From assembly GCA_002354655.1 (NCBI GenBank), contig DELY01000003.1, positions 1-64,000 of the forward strand: DNA of 64,000 bases, given 5' to 3'. The DNA comes from Pseudomonas sp. UBA2684 (GTDB taxonomy: Bacteria; Pseudomonadota; Gammaproteobacteria; Pseudomonadales; Pseudomonadaceae). The notes under the pieces are model-generated. The model had not been told where the DNA came from. It was given only the letters and a program-made list of their open reading frames with translations, and searched no databases. Below, one piece after another: positions 44,030-54,122 of the stretch; positions within the stretch are counted from its first letter, which is position 1, and the number at the start of each line of letters is the position of its first letter. A program made the position numbers and the translations under genes.

Positions 44030-47000
44030 ATGCAATGGATCTTCATGCTGGTGGGGTTGGTGCTCGGGGCCTTGGCGGATGAGACGCTGACCGCCGCGCT
44101 GCTGGGCGCTCTGCTTGGCCTGGGCCTGGGTCAGGCGCTCAAGTTGCAGGGGCTGGAGCGCGAGAATGGCGCGCTAAAGGACCAGCTCAAGGCCTTCTCC
44201 CAGCGCTTCGATCAGGGCACCACGGCCCTGCATGAGCGCTTGCACACGCTGGAGCAGGCCGGCGTTATGCCGCCGCAGCCAGCGGCTCAGCCGCGCAGTG
44301 ACGCGTCCCTCGCCGAACCGCCTCAGGTTGCCGCGCAGAGGGCTCAGGCCGTCGAGCCTGAACTAGAGCTGGACTGGACTCTGGATTTCCAGTTGCCCGA
44401 AGCGCCAGTTGCCGCCGCGTCTGCCGCCAGCATGGCTGCGCCCTCTGAACCGCAAATCGCCGCCAAGCCCGCCACGCTCCGCAAGCCTGCCGCACCACGC
44501 GAGCCGACGCTGATCGAACGCGGCTTCAGCGCCGCGAAAAACTGGCTGTTGGGCGGCAATACCGTGCTGCGCGTCGGCGTGGTGCTGCTGTTTCTCGGCC
44601 TGGCGTTCCTCCTGCGCTATGCCACCGAGGGCATGGTGGTGCCGGTTGAGATGCGCTACGCCAGCGTGGCCGCCAGTGCGGTGGCCTTGCTGGGTCTGGG
44701 TTGGTGGCTGCGCCTGCGCAACCCGAGCTACGCGCTGATGCTGCAAGGCACCGGGATTGCCGTGCTGTACCTGACGGTGTTCGCCGCCATGCGCCTGCAT
44801 CCGCTGCTCGACGCTGGCGTGGCCCTGGGCCTGCTGGTGCTGGTCACGCTGTTTTCGGCGATTCTGGCGGTCAAGCAGAATGCCTTGGGTCTGGCTGCGG
44901 CGGCGGCCTTGGGCGGTTTTGCCGCGCCGATCCTGACCTCGACCGGCAGCGGCAACCATGTGGCGCTGTTCTCCTATTTCATCCTGCTCAACAGCGGGAT
45001 CTTCGCCATTGCCTGGTTCAAGGCCTGGCGCTTGCTCAACCTGATTGGCTTTGTCGGCACCTTCGGCATCGGTTTCGCCTGGGGTATTCGCTCCTACACG
45101 CCGGAACTGCTGTGGAGCACCGAGCCGTTCCTGGTCCTGTTCTTCCTGATGTACGTGGCCATCGGCCTGCTGTTTGCCCGGCGCAAGTTGCGCGAAGCCC
45201 TAGGCGCGCCCGAGAACCGCGACGAGCTGCTGCTGTGGGCCGCACGCAAGGGTGACTATATCGACGCCACCGTGCTGTTCGGTCCGCCGCTGGTGGGCTT
45301 TGGCCTGCAGTTTGCGCTGGTGCAGCACATCGAGTTTGCCGCGGCCTTCAGCGCCCTGGCGCTGGGGCTGTTTTATATGGTGCTGGCGCGATTGCTGGTT
45401 GGTCGTACCGGCGAGCGGGCCGTGCTACTGGTGGAAACCTGCCTGGCGCTGGGCGTGGTGTTTGCCAGCCTGGCGATTCCCCTGGGCCTGGATGCGCGCT
45501 GGACCTCGGCGGCCTGGGCGGTCGAGGGCGCGGGCATCTACTGGCTCGGCTTGCGTCAGCAGCGCGGCCTGGCGCGGGCGTTTGCCCTGCTGCTGCAGTT
45601 CGGCGCGGCGCTGGCCTTTGTCAGCGGCTTGCAGGGCGGCTTTCAAACCCTGCTGGACGGTGCGCCGCTAGGCGCGCTGATGCTCGGCGCGGCTTTGTTG
45701 TTCAGCTTCTGGCAATTGCGCCAGAACGCCGCTCTGGCCAGCCGTTGGGAGGTGCGTGGCCTGCCAGTGCTGGCTTGTGGCGGCCTGGCCTTTGTCTACC
45801 TGATTGCGCCGCTGCTGTTCGACGCCCAGGGTACGGCGATCAGTTGGGCGTTGGCCGGTTTGCTGACCCTGCTGATTGGCCTGCGCCTGCAATCACGCGC
45901 CTTCCTGTTCAGCGCCTTCGCCGTGCAATTGCTCGGCGGCCTGGTGTTTATGGCGCAGATGGCCGGCGATGCGGTGACCGGTGGCGGTGGTTTTTCCGCG
46001 GGCTGGCAGGGTTTGCTGACGTCCTCGCTGATCGGTTTCGGCCTGATCGCCGGGATGTTGCTGGCGGCGCGGGATCCGCAGGTCAGCGCCGACCGCCGGC
46101 TGCTGCGCGGGCTGTCGCTGGTGCTGTTGGTCGGCCTGGTGTTTATCAACCTGGCGGTGCTGTTCGTCTTGCCGTGGGCCACGGCCAGCGCGGTGTGGGG
46201 CGGCAGTGGGCTGTTGATCATCTGGCTCAGCCTGCACCTGCAACAGCGCGCCAGCTTTGTCTTCGGTCTGTTGCTGCAGGCGCTGGCCGGTCTGGTGTTT
46301 CTCAGCGTCAGCCCGCTGTTGTTCGGCCAGCTGGACGCCGAGGGCCTGCGCCCGCTGGCCCATGTCGACTTCTGGACGCCGCTGGTGCTGGGCATTGCCG
46401 CGCTGGTCGGGGCCTGGCGCTTGCAGCAGTTGGCGCGTCGCGAAGCGCCCGGAGCGTTGGGCAATTTCAGCCTGCTCGGCCTGGCGCAATTGCTCCTGGT
46501 GTGGGGCGCGGCCTGGTGGGCGCTGGCGCTGAGCAGCGAAGTGCTGCGTTTTGTCGGCCCCGAGTTGCAGAGTGCGGCCTTGCTCGGTCTGCTCGCACTG
46601 AGCATGGCCACCGCCAGCTTCCTTGCGCCGCGCGCGCGCTGGCCGGAGCTGGCGCTGCTGTGCAGCCTGCTAATCCCGATGGCGGCGGTGGTGTTGCTGT
46701 ATGCCTGGCACCTGCACTATCACCCGGCGGCGCAGTTCGGTTGGCTGGCCTGGGCGCTGCTGTTTGCCGTGCACTTCTGGTCGTTGCGCCGCCTGGCCGG
46801 GCTGCTGCCCGCCGGTGCCTTGAGCGCCGCGCATGTACTGGGCTGTTGGTTGCTGCTGGGGGTGCTGGCGCTGGAGCTGCGTTACCTGTTCTTCGCCCTG
46901 TCCGAGCATTACAACGCCTGGCGTTGGCTGGGTTGGGCGCTGCTGCCGAGCGGTTACTTGTGGCTGATGGCGTTGCCGCGGCATTGGCCTTGGCCGTTGG

Positions 47001-47623
47001 CCGCCTATCCACGGGAATATCGGCTGTTGGCGGCGGCTCCGCTGGCCGTGCTGATGCTCGGCTGGTTCTGGCTGGCCAACGTGATGAGCGCCGGCGACGC
47101 CGAGCCGCTGGCCTATCTGCCGCTGCTCAACCCGCTGGAACTGGGCCTGCTGTTTGCCCTGGGCGCGGTGTATGCCTGGTCGCGCGCGGCCCTGGCCGAG
47201 CAGGGCCTGAATGGCCAGCGCAGCCAGTGGCTGACTCAGGCCGTGGCTGGTGCTTCGCTGTTTGCCTTGTTGACCGCGATGGTCATGCGCACCGCGCATC
47301 ATTGGGGCGGCGTGCCTTATCAGCTGGATGCGCTGCTCGATTCGATGCTGGTGCAGGCCGGCCTGTCGATCGTCTGGACGCTGATCGCTCTGCCGCTGAT
47401 GGTGCTCGGCAATCGCCGTGGCCAGCGCGAACTGTGGCTGGTCGGTGCGGCTTTGATCGCCCTGGTGGTGGCCAAGCTGTTCTTCGTCGAACTGGGTAAC
47501 CGTGGTGGCCTGGAGCGCATCGTGTCGTTTATTGGAGTGGGCGTGTTACTGCTGGTAGTCGGCTATTTCGCCCCGCTGCCGCCGCGCAAGGCCGAGGTGG
47601 ATCAGCCGCAGGAGCAGGTATGA
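44030..47623 (+). CDS. DUF2339 large polytopic membrane protein
   Basis: A 1197-residue inner-membrane protein. A first helix (MQWIFMLVGLVLGALADETL) is followed by a coiled coil (about 38-80), an Ala/Pro-rich linker, then from about 175 onward some 25 or more hydrophobic helices, the DUF2339 pattern. RYATEGMVVPVEMRY begins the conserved repeat part. Function is unknown; a role in envelope or polymer transport has been guessed for the family. The upstream AATAGGAA and the ATG at 44030 fix the start. It overlaps the DUF3999 gene by 4 bp. Confidence 0.88.
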   Translation: MQWIFMLVGLVLGALADETLTAALLGALLGLGLGQALKLQGLERENGALKDQLKAFSQRFDQGTTALHERLHTLEQAGVMPPQPAAQPRSDASLAEPPQVAAQRAQAVEPELELDWTLDFQLPEAPVAAASAASMAAPSEPQIAAKPATLRKPAAPREPTLIERGFSAAKNWLLGGNTVLRVGVVLLFLGLAFLLRYATEGMVVPVEMRYASVAASAVALLGLGWWLRLRNPSYALMLQGTGIAVLYLTVFAAMRLHPLLDAGVALGLLVLVTLFSAILAVKQNALGLAAAAALGGFAAPILTSTGSGNHVALFSYFILLNSGIFAIAWFKAWRLLNLIGFVGTFGIGFAWGIRSYTPELLWSTEPFLVLFFLMYVAIGLLFARRKLREALGAPENRDELLLWAARKGDYIDATVLFGPPLVGFGLQFALVQHIEFAAAFSALALGLFYMVLARLLVGRTGERAVLLVETCLALGVVFASLAIPLGLDARWTSAAWAVEGAGIYWLGLRQQRGLARAFALLLQFGAALAFVSGLQGGFQTLLDGAPLGALMLGAALLFSFWQLRQNAALASRWEVRGLPVLACGGLAFVYLIAPLLFDAQGTAISWALAGLLTLLIGLRLQSRAFLFSAFAVQLLGGLVFMAQMAGDAVTGGGGFSAGWQGLLTSSLIGFGLIAGMLLAARDPQVSADRRLLRGLSLVLLVGLVFINLAVLFVLPWATASAVWGGSGLLIIWLSLHLQQRASFVFGLLLQALAGLVFLSVSPLLFGQLDAEGLRPLAHVDFWTPLVLGIAALVGAWRLQQLARREAPGALGNFSLLGLAQLLLVWGAAWWALALSSEVLRFVGPELQSAALLGLLALSMATASFLAPRARWPELALLCSLLIPMAAVVLLYAWHLHYHPAAQFGWLAWALLFAVHFWSLRRLAGLLPAGALSAAHVLGCWLLLGVLALELRYLFFALSEHYNAWRWLGWALLPSGYLWLMALPRHWPWPLAAYPREYRLLAAAPLAVLMLGWFWLANVMSAGDAEPLAYLPLLNPLELGLLFALGAVYAWSRAALAEQGLNGQRSQWLTQAVAGASLFALLTAMVMRTAHHWGGVPYQLDALLDSMLVQAGLSIVWTLIALPLMVLGNRRGQRELWLVGAALIALVVAKLFFVELGNRGGLERIVSFIGVGVLLLVVGYFAPLPPRKAEVDQPQEQV

Positions 47624-48981
47624 AGATGATGAAGTCGCGTTGTGTGGCCTGGGGCGTGCTCGCCGGCCTGTTGCTCAGCCCGCTGGCACTGGCGCAGGAG
47701 CAGCCGGGTGACTATGCGCAGCAGCTGCCGTTGACGCTCTCGGGCGAGGGGCCCTGGTATCGTCTGGATCTGCCCATGGCGCTGCATTTCGCCGCGCGCT
47801 ATGGCGACTTGCGCGACCTGCGGGTGTTCAACGCCGAGGGTCAGGCGCTGGCCTACGCCCTGGTGGCGGGGCACAGCGAGGCCCGCGAGAGCCAGCAGGA
47901 GCAGGCGGTGAAGTGGTTCCCGCTGTATGCCGAAGCGGGCAACAGCGCCGGCACGCCGAGCCTGCGGGTGCAACGTAGCACCGGCGGCACCCTGATCGAG
48001 TTGCTGGACGAGCAGCCGGACGCGATGCAAAAGCCGGCGCAACTGCGTGGCTGGTTGCTCGATGCCAGTGGCATCGAGGCCGCCCTGGTGCGCTTGAATC
48101 TGGACTGGACGGGTGGCGAAGAGGGTTTTCAGCGTTTCAGCATTGAGGCCAGTGATGACCTGCAAGACTGGCAGCCCTGGGGCACCGGGCAATTGGCGCG
48201 GTTGTCGTTTGGTGGCGAGCGTATCGATCAGCAGCAGGTCGAGCTGCCGGGGCGCAAGGCGCGCTATCTGCGCCTGCTCTGGCTGAGCCCGCAACAGGCC
48301 CCACAACTGACGGCGGCCACCTTGCGCAGTCAGCGCAGCGACAGTGCGCCTGCGCCGCTGGCGTGGTCGCAGCCGCTGACGGCGGTGCGCAGCCCGGATG
48401 GCGAGTATCAGTGGCAATTGCCATTGGCCTTGCCGTTGGAACGGCTCAAGGTTGAGCTCAGTCAGGCCAACAGCCTGGCCCCGATTCGCGTCAGCGGCCG
48501 CAGCGAAGGCAAGGGGCCCTGGCAGTCGCTGGCGCAGGGGCTGCTCTATCGCCTGCCGGAGAATGGCGCGGAAATTCGTCAGGACGAGCTGCAGCTACCC
48601 GGCTGGCCGGCACAGCAGCTGCGTTTGCAGGTCGATGAGCGCGGCGGCGGTCTGGGCAGCGCTCCGCCGCAGATCCAGGTGGCGGTGCGTGCCAGTCAGC
48701 TGGTGTTCCTGCAGCGCGGCAGCCCGCCGTATCGCTTGGCAGTGGGGCGTGCCGGCGCGCAATCGGCCGCCTTGCCCTTGGCGACCCTGATTCCCGGCTA
48801 CCAACCTGCGCGCCTGGCGCAACTGGGCCAGGCCGAGGTGCAGTTACCGACTGCACCGGCCGCGCCAGCCGCTGCACGGGCCGACTGGAAACGCTGGGGA
48901 TTGTGGGCGGTATTGTTGCTGGGAGTTGGCTTGCTGGCGCTGATGGCGCTCAGCCTGCTGCGTCGGCCGAGTGCTGAATAG
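47620..48981 (+). CDS. DUF3999 family protein, partner of DUF2339
   Basis: A 453-residue protein with signal peptide MMKSRCVAWGVLAGLLLSPL, a large periplasmic beta-rich part (GPWYRLDLPMALHFAARYGD near the start, DLQDWQPWGTGQLARL in the middle) and one C-terminal membrane helix (about 427-446) followed by LRRPSAE. This fits DUF3999. The ATG overlaps the DUF2339 stop (ATGA), and these two families are found side by side in many proteobacteria, so they probably form one complex. Function unknown. Confidence 0.85.
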   Translation: MKMMKSRCVAWGVLAGLLLSPLALAQEQPGDYAQQLPLTLSGEGPWYRLDLPMALHFAARYGDLRDLRVFNAEGQALAYALVAGHSEARESQQEQAVKWFPLYAEAGNSAGTPSLRVQRSTGGTLIELLDEQPDAMQKPAQLRGWLLDASGIEAALVRLNLDWTGGEEGFQRFSIEASDDLQDWQPWGTGQLARLSFGGERIDQQQVELPGRKARYLRLLWLSPQQAPQLTAATLRSQRSDSAPAPLAWSQPLTAVRSPDGEYQWQLPLALPLERLKVELSQANSLAPIRVSGRSEGKGPWQSLAQGLLYRLPENGAEIRQDELQLPGWPAQQLRLQVDERGGGLGSAPPQIQVAVRASQLVFLQRGSPPYRLAVGRAGAQSAALPLATLIPGYQPARLAQLGQAEVQLPTAPAAPAAARADWKRWGLWAVLLLGVGLLALMALSLLRRPSAE

Positions 48982-49356
48982 GCGCTATTGGCGGCGATCA
49001 AGCATAAATAAAGCCCAGCTGCCTGAAGACTTTTGCAGTATGGTCGGCATCTTAAATTGATTAGCGTTTGAGAACTTGTTTACGATCTGCGGCGCGCCGG
49101 CCATCCGGCGTTAAAAACAGCCTCGGATAGGCGAGCCCAGGCTAGGCGCTCCCGTCAGAATGCTCATTTACAACTCGTAAACTGCGCTTTCTCGACGGTT
49201 CTTGTCTGGCTCTAGCTCGCGAGATCGTAAACAGGTTCTAAGGTCAGGAAGGCCCTTGCGTATCCCTATTTCGCCCCGCCAGCAGGCGACTTTCGTAACA
49301 TCGTCGCGCCTGCTCTGCTGGCGCGCTCAGCCTTTGCCTATTGCAGCGCACTCTCG
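48982..49356. other. Intergenic region before the GGDEF gene
   Basis: Besides the MITE no gene is seen. The promoter of the diguanylate cyclase should lie in 49242-49356, next to the element, but no clear -10/-35 pair is visible. Confidence 0.4.
49069..49241. mobile_element. MITE-like element, about 173 bp
   Basis: Terminal inverted repeats GAACTTGTTTACGATCT (49072-49088) and AGATCGTAAACAGGTTC (49222-49238) differ at one base. The right end continues as TCTAGCTCGCGAG, nearly the same as one end of the element at 58376-58459, so both are one family. No gene is inside. Confidence 0.75.
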
Positions 49357-51009
49357 ATGAATATGTGCGGCGATTCCGGCTGGGTATTGAGCGTGCCGGT
49401 GGTGCTGACCGGCGCCGTGTGCATCGGCGTGTTGCTACTGGCACGCTGGGTCAATCGGCAGCGCTACTTCCCTGGGCGCGAGAGTTTTATCGTGCTGCAC
49501 CTGGCCAGCCTCTGGTGGATGATCGCCGCCAGCCTGGAAATGTCCACGCAAGGTGCCAGTTGCAAGGTGTTCTGGGCGACCATGGCCTGGCCGGGAATTC
49601 TCTCGGTGCCGACCTTCTGGGCGGTGTTCCTCTGGCAATACGTCAACAGCGTGCGCCAGCCCTTGCCGCTGAGCAGCACCCTGGGCCTGACCGTGGTGCC
49701 GTTGCTGATCTGGCTGATGGCCTTGAGCAATCCCTGGCATGGCTTGTTCTACGGCGCAGGCACCGCGCCGCTGAGTGATGCGCCGGGGTCGCCAATTCGC
49801 TATCAGCACGGGCCGTTGTTCTACGCGGCGGCGGTGTATGTCTACCTGTTTATGGCCTTCTGCATGGGCGTGGTGCTGCGCGCGGCGCTGGTCAGCTATG
49901 GCGTGCACCGCCGGCACTACCTGGCGTTTGTCTTCGTCACCGCGGTGCCGTGGGTCGCCAATATCAGTTATGTGGTGTTCGGCTGGATGCTCTTTGGCTT
50001 CGACCCGACGCCTTTCAGCTTTACCTTCACCCTGCTCGCATTTGCCTGGCTGATTGTCGGCGTGCGTCTGTTCGACTTGCTGCCGGTAGCCCGCCATCTG
50101 CTGCTGGAAGCGTTGCTCGATCCGGTGCTGGTGGTGGACCCGCAGTTGCGGGTGATCGAGGCCAACCCCGCAGCGCTGAAACTGTCAGGTTTGCGCAGCG
50201 GCTGGCAGGGCCGCACGCTCGGCGATTGGCCAGTGTTTGGCGGCGACTTGTCGGCGTTGCTGGCCAACCAGGCGCGCGTCGAGCAGGACCAACTGCTGAC
50301 CCTGACCAGTTCGGCGCGCTATTTCGAGGTGCGTATCCGTGCCATCGAGCGCATTACTCGTACCGGCACGACAGTGCTCGGGCAGATGCTCTACCTGCGC
50401 GACGTCACCCAGCGCCACCTCAGCGAGCTGAAACTGGCCGAAGCCCTGGCCGTCAGCGAGGAACGCCTGCGCACCATTTCCAGCCTGCATGAACAGCTAC
50501 AGGAGCAGGCACTGTGCGACCCCTTGACCGGCCTTTTCAATCGCCGCTATTTGGATGAATTCTTTGGCCGTGAGCTGGCACGCGCCCAGCGCGAGCACTC
50601 GCCGATAGCCCTGGCGCTGATCGACCTTGACCACTTTAAGCGGCTCAACGACGAGCACGGTCATTTGGCGGGCGACGATGTCTTGAAAGGCGTTGCACAA
50701 CTCCTATTGATGAACCTGCGCAGCTCGGACGCAGTGTTCCGCATCGGCGGCGAGGAGTTTCTGCTGATTTTGCCGGGCGCCGATGCGAGCGAAGCCTGTA
50801 ACCGCCTGGAGCTGATTTGCAGTCGGCTGGCGGCGACGCCGGTCATCACGCGTAGTGGCGAGCAACGCGTCACTTTGTCGGCTGGCCTGGCCTTCTGGCC
50901 ACGCCAGGGGCAGGTATTGGATGAGCTTCTGCAGGTTGCCGATGCGGCTCTTTACGAAGCCAAACGCAGTGGTCGTAATCGCGTGTTTGCCCAGCTCAAC
51001 GAAGCATGA
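49357..51009 (+). CDS. Membrane diguanylate cyclase (7TM-PAS-GGDEF)
   Basis: A 550-residue protein. The N-terminal third has about seven membrane helices of the histidine-kinase 7TM sensor type (residues 10-245). A PAS-like segment follows (LLDPVLVVDPQLRVIEANPA), then a short helix linker and the GGDEF domain (about 385-548) with the active site GGEEF and DPLTGLFNRRYLDEF. The inhibitory RxxD site is present (RSSD, five residues before GGEEF). It should make cyclic di-GMP with product inhibition. There is no EAL domain. The start codon context is weak, and the ATG at 49363 is an alternative. Confidence 0.9.
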   Translation: MNMCGDSGWVLSVPVVLTGAVCIGVLLLARWVNRQRYFPGRESFIVLHLASLWWMIAASLEMSTQGASCKVFWATMAWPGILSVPTFWAVFLWQYVNSVRQPLPLSSTLGLTVVPLLIWLMALSNPWHGLFYGAGTAPLSDAPGSPIRYQHGPLFYAAAVYVYLFMAFCMGVVLRAALVSYGVHRRHYLAFVFVTAVPWVANISYVVFGWMLFGFDPTPFSFTFTLLAFAWLIVGVRLFDLLPVARHLLLEALLDPVLVVDPQLRVIEANPAALKLSGLRSGWQGRTLGDWPVFGGDLSALLANQARVEQDQLLTLTSSARYFEVRIRAIERITRTGTTVLGQMLYLRDVTQRHLSELKLAEALAVSEERLRTISSLHEQLQEQALCDPLTGLFNRRYLDEFFGRELARAQREHSPIALALIDLDHFKRLNDEHGHLAGDDVLKGVAQLLLMNLRSSDAVFRIGGEEFLLILPGADASEACNRLELICSRLAATPVITRSGEQRVTLSAGLAFWPRQGQVLDELLQVADAALYEAKRSGRNRVFAQLNEA

Positions 51010-51122
51010 CTGCGGATCACCCAAATGGGTGGGGCGAGGTACCGGGCTAGTGCATTCGTTCACAAAACTGTCTAGATTCGACAGTTTGGTAAGTCCTATA
51101 AAAATAATTCAAGGAGTTCCCG

Positions 51123-53024
51123 GTGAAACGAGTCCTGACCCCGTTGGCGGCGGCCTGCCTACTGGCCGCATTTCCCTCTCTTGGTTCTGCCTCCCCGTAC
51201 AGTGGGCTGGTGGTGTTTGGCGACAGCCTGAGCGATGCCGGCCAATTCGCCGATCCGGATGGTCCGCCTGGGGCGACCCAGCGTTTTACCAACCGGGTCG
51301 GGCCGACCTATCAACCGGGCAGCGGCGAGATTTTTGGTTCGACCTCACCGATGCTACTCGGCGAGCAGTTAGGCTTGGGTCCGCAAACACCCTCAACGTC
51401 GGCAGTGTTTGCGGCCGAAGGCCGGCCTGACGGCTCCAACTGGGCCGTAGGTGGTTACCGTACCGATCAGATATTCGATTCGATTACCGCAGCCGGTGGC
51501 TCGGTAGCGGGCAGCCGCACCCGCGATGGTTACTTGGTGGATTTGGCCAACCGTGGCTTGACGCTCGATCCGAATACCCTGTTTTACGTCAATGGCGGCG
51601 GCAACGACTTCCTGCAGGGCACGATCTTTACCGATGGCCCGCAAGTCGCCGCAGGGCGTTTGGCTGCCAGCGTTGCCGCTTTGCAGGGCGCTGGTGCCCG
51701 CTATATCGTGGTTTCCATGCTGCCTGACGTAGGCAGTACGCCAGCGATTTCCGGTACCGGCCTGGCTCCGACTATCTCGGCGATAGGGCGTGATTTCAAT
51801 ACCGAGCTGGTGCGCCAGCTCGAAGGTATCGATGCGCAAATCATTCCGTTGAATGTGCCGCTGCTCTTTAGCGAGGTGCTTCAGAGCGCCGCGCTTTTTG
51901 GTTTCGACGCCAGCCAGAACCTGATCGGGACCTGCTTCTCCAGCTGCGCCAACGTCAACAGCACCTGGGGCATCAACAGTGCGACCCCCGATCCCAGCAA
52001 GCTGCTGTTCAACGACAGCGTGCACCCGACCACGGCGGTGCAGCAGATTTTCGCCGATTACACCTACTCGCTGCTGTCTGCGCCCTGGGAGCTGAGCCTG
52101 CTGCCGGAAATGGCGCATGGCACCTTGCGTGCGCATCAAGACCAGCTGCGCAGTGAGTTGCTGGCGGATTGGGAGGCATGGCAGCCCGTCGGCCAGTGGC
52201 GCGCTTTTGTCAATGCCGGCGGCCAGCGCCAGGATTTCGACGAGCAGGACGGCTCGGCCGGCGGCGATGGCGACGGCTATAGTCTGAACCTGGGTGGCAG
52301 CTACCGCCTGGACGATGCTTGGCGGCTAGGCGTAGCGCTCGGTTTGTTCGAGCAGGAGCTGGAGGTGGGCACCGCCGATTCCGATTACGACCTGCGCAGT
52401 TACCTGGCCACGGCTTTCGCGCAGTACCAACACAACCGTTGGTGGGCGGATGCATCGGCGAGTGTCGGTCACCTGGATTATCACGACTTACAGCGCAGTC
52501 TTAATCTCGGGGTGGTCGCGCGCAGCGAGCAAGGCGATAGCGAAGGTCAGCTGTGGGCGTTGAGTGGGCGGGCAGGCTACGACATCGCCCAGCCCGGCAG
52601 CACCTGGCACCTGAGCCCGTTTATCAGCGCCGATTACGCGCGGGTGGAGATCGATGGGTACGCCGAGCAGGGCGCAAGTTCTACGGCGTTGCGCTTCGAT
52701 GACCAGGAGCGTACCTCCAAGCGCCTGGGCGTGGGCCTGCAAGGTCGTTGGGCGGTCAGTGCCAGCACCCAGGTGTTCGTGGAAATCGCGCGCGAGAAAG
52801 AGTACGAAGACGACAGCAGCGAGGTGACGATGGCCCTCAACAGCTTGCCGAGCCTCGACTTCACGCTGCAGGGCTATACCCCGGACGACCGTCTGGACCG
52901 CGCCAGTCTCGGTGTTAGCCATAAGCTGAGCAGCGACCTGGCATTGCGTGGCGCGTATAGCCTGCGCAAGGCTGAAGACGACAAGCAGCAGGGCGTTAGC
53001 CTGTCGCTGGTCTGGGACTGGTAA
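51123..53024 (+). CDS. estA: Autotransporter esterase EstA (GDSL family)
   Basis: A 633-residue outer-membrane esterase. GTG start with AAGGAG upstream. Signal peptide 1-23 (MKRVLTPLAAACLLAAFPSL), then the GDSL passenger: block I FGDSLSDAG with nucleophile Ser35, block III NGGGNDFLQ and the catalytic Asp/His in NDSVHPTTAV. Residues about 370-633 form the beta-barrel autotransporter domain ending in LSLVWDW, with a terminal aromatic for BAM recognition. In P. aeruginosa EstA affects rhamnolipid production and motility; this matches it in length and layout. Confidence 0.95.
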   Translation: MKRVLTPLAAACLLAAFPSLGSASPYSGLVVFGDSLSDAGQFADPDGPPGATQRFTNRVGPTYQPGSGEIFGSTSPMLLGEQLGLGPQTPSTSAVFAAEGRPDGSNWAVGGYRTDQIFDSITAAGGSVAGSRTRDGYLVDLANRGLTLDPNTLFYVNGGGNDFLQGTIFTDGPQVAAGRLAASVAALQGAGARYIVVSMLPDVGSTPAISGTGLAPTISAIGRDFNTELVRQLEGIDAQIIPLNVPLLFSEVLQSAALFGFDASQNLIGTCFSSCANVNSTWGINSATPDPSKLLFNDSVHPTTAVQQIFADYTYSLLSAPWELSLLPEMAHGTLRAHQDQLRSELLADWEAWQPVGQWRAFVNAGGQRQDFDEQDGSAGGDGDGYSLNLGGSYRLDDAWRLGVALGLFEQELEVGTADSDYDLRSYLATAFAQYQHNRWWADASASVGHLDYHDLQRSLNLGVVARSEQGDSEGQLWALSGRAGYDIAQPGSTWHLSPFISADYARVEIDGYAEQGASSTALRFDDQERTSKRLGVGLQGRWAVSASTQVFVEIAREKEYEDDSSEVTMALNSLPSLDFTLQGYTPDDRLDRASLGVSHKLSSDLALRGAYSLRKAEDDKQQGVSLSLVWDW

Positions 53025-53111
53025 CGAGCGACCGACGGGCGGCGGTAGGAGGCGCCGCCGCCCGTAAAGGGGTAAACTGCGCGCGATTTTTCTTCCTTCC
53101 CGGAGCCTTCC

Positions 53112-54119
53112 ATGTCCCGCGTTACCCTGAGTCGCTATCTGATCGAGCAGACCCGTAGCCACAACACTCCCGCCGATCTGCGTTTCCTTATCGAGGTGGT
53201 GGCGCGTGCCTGCAAGGCGATCAGCCATCAGGTGTCCAAGGGCGCTCTGGGCGGCGTGCTCGGCAGCATGGAAACCGAGAACGTGCAGGGCGAAGTGCAG
53301 AAGAAGCTCGATGTGCTGTCCAACGAAATTCTCCTGGAGGCCAACGAGTGGGGCGGCCACCTGGCCGGCATGGCCTCGGAAGAGATGGACAATGCCTATC
53401 AGATTCCTGGGCGCTACCCGAAAGGCGCCTATCTGCTGGTGTTCGACCCGTTGGACGGCTCGTCCAACATCGATGTCAATGTCTCGGTCGGCACGATTTT
53501 CTCGGTGCTGCGTTGCCCTGAGCGCAATGGCGAAAATGGTGACCTGGGCGAGGACGCGTTCCTTCAGCCAGGCACTCGGCAGGTTGCCGCCGGTTACGCG
53601 ATTTACGGCCCGCAGACCATGCTGATGCTGACCCTGGGCAATGGCGTCAAAGGCTTCACCCTGGACCGTGAGCTGGGCAGTTTCGTGTTGACCCACGACA
53701 ATATCAAAGTGCCGGAAACCACCCAGGAATTTGCCATCAACATGTCCAACCAGCGTCACTGGGAGCCACCGGTCACGCGCTATGTCGAGGAGCTCCTGGC
53801 GGGCAAGACCGGCCCGCTGGGCAAGGACTACAACATGCGTTGGGTCGCAGCGATGGTGGCCGACGTGCACCGCATCCTCACGCGTGGCGGTTTGTTCATG
53901 TACCCGCGCGATTCCCGCGAGCCGGAAAAACCCGGCAAGCTGCGTCTGATGTACGAGGCCAACCCGATGTCCTTCATCATCGAGCAGGCTGGCGGCGCGT
54001 CAACCAATGGCGTGCAACGCATCCTCGACATCCAGCCGACCTCCCTGCACCAGCGAGTGGCGGTGTTCCTTGGCTCCAAGGAAGAAGTCGAGCGCGTCAC
54101 CGCCTATCACCAGAACTGA
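53112..54119 (+). CDS. fbp: Fructose-1,6-bisphosphatase, class I
   Basis: A 335-residue gluconeogenic enzyme. [20 protein letters not shown] holds metal and phosphate ligands, and [20 protein letters not shown] and [15 protein letters not shown] are C-terminal signatures. It hydrolyses fructose-1,6-bisphosphate to fructose-6-phosphate. The ATG follows GGAGCC. It is 3 bp upstream of the DUF924 gene and likely co-transcribed with it. Confidence 0.97.
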   Translation: MSRVTLSRYLIEQTRSHNTPADLRFLIEVVARACKAISHQVSKGALGGVLGSMETENVQGEVQKKLDVLSNEILLEANEWGGHLAGMASEEMDNAYQIPGRYPKGAYLLVFDPLDGSSNIDVNVSVGTIFSVLRCPERNGENGDLGEDAFLQPGTRQVAAGYAIYGPQTMLMLTLGNGVKGFTLDRELGSFVLTHDNIKVPETTQEFAINMSNQRHWEPPVTRYVEELLAGKTGPLGKDYNMRWVAAMVADVHRILTRGGLFMYPRDSREPEKPGKLRLMYEANPMSFIIEQAGGASTNGVQRILDIQPTSLHQRVAVFLGSKEEVERVTAYHQN

Positions 54120-54122
54120 GCC

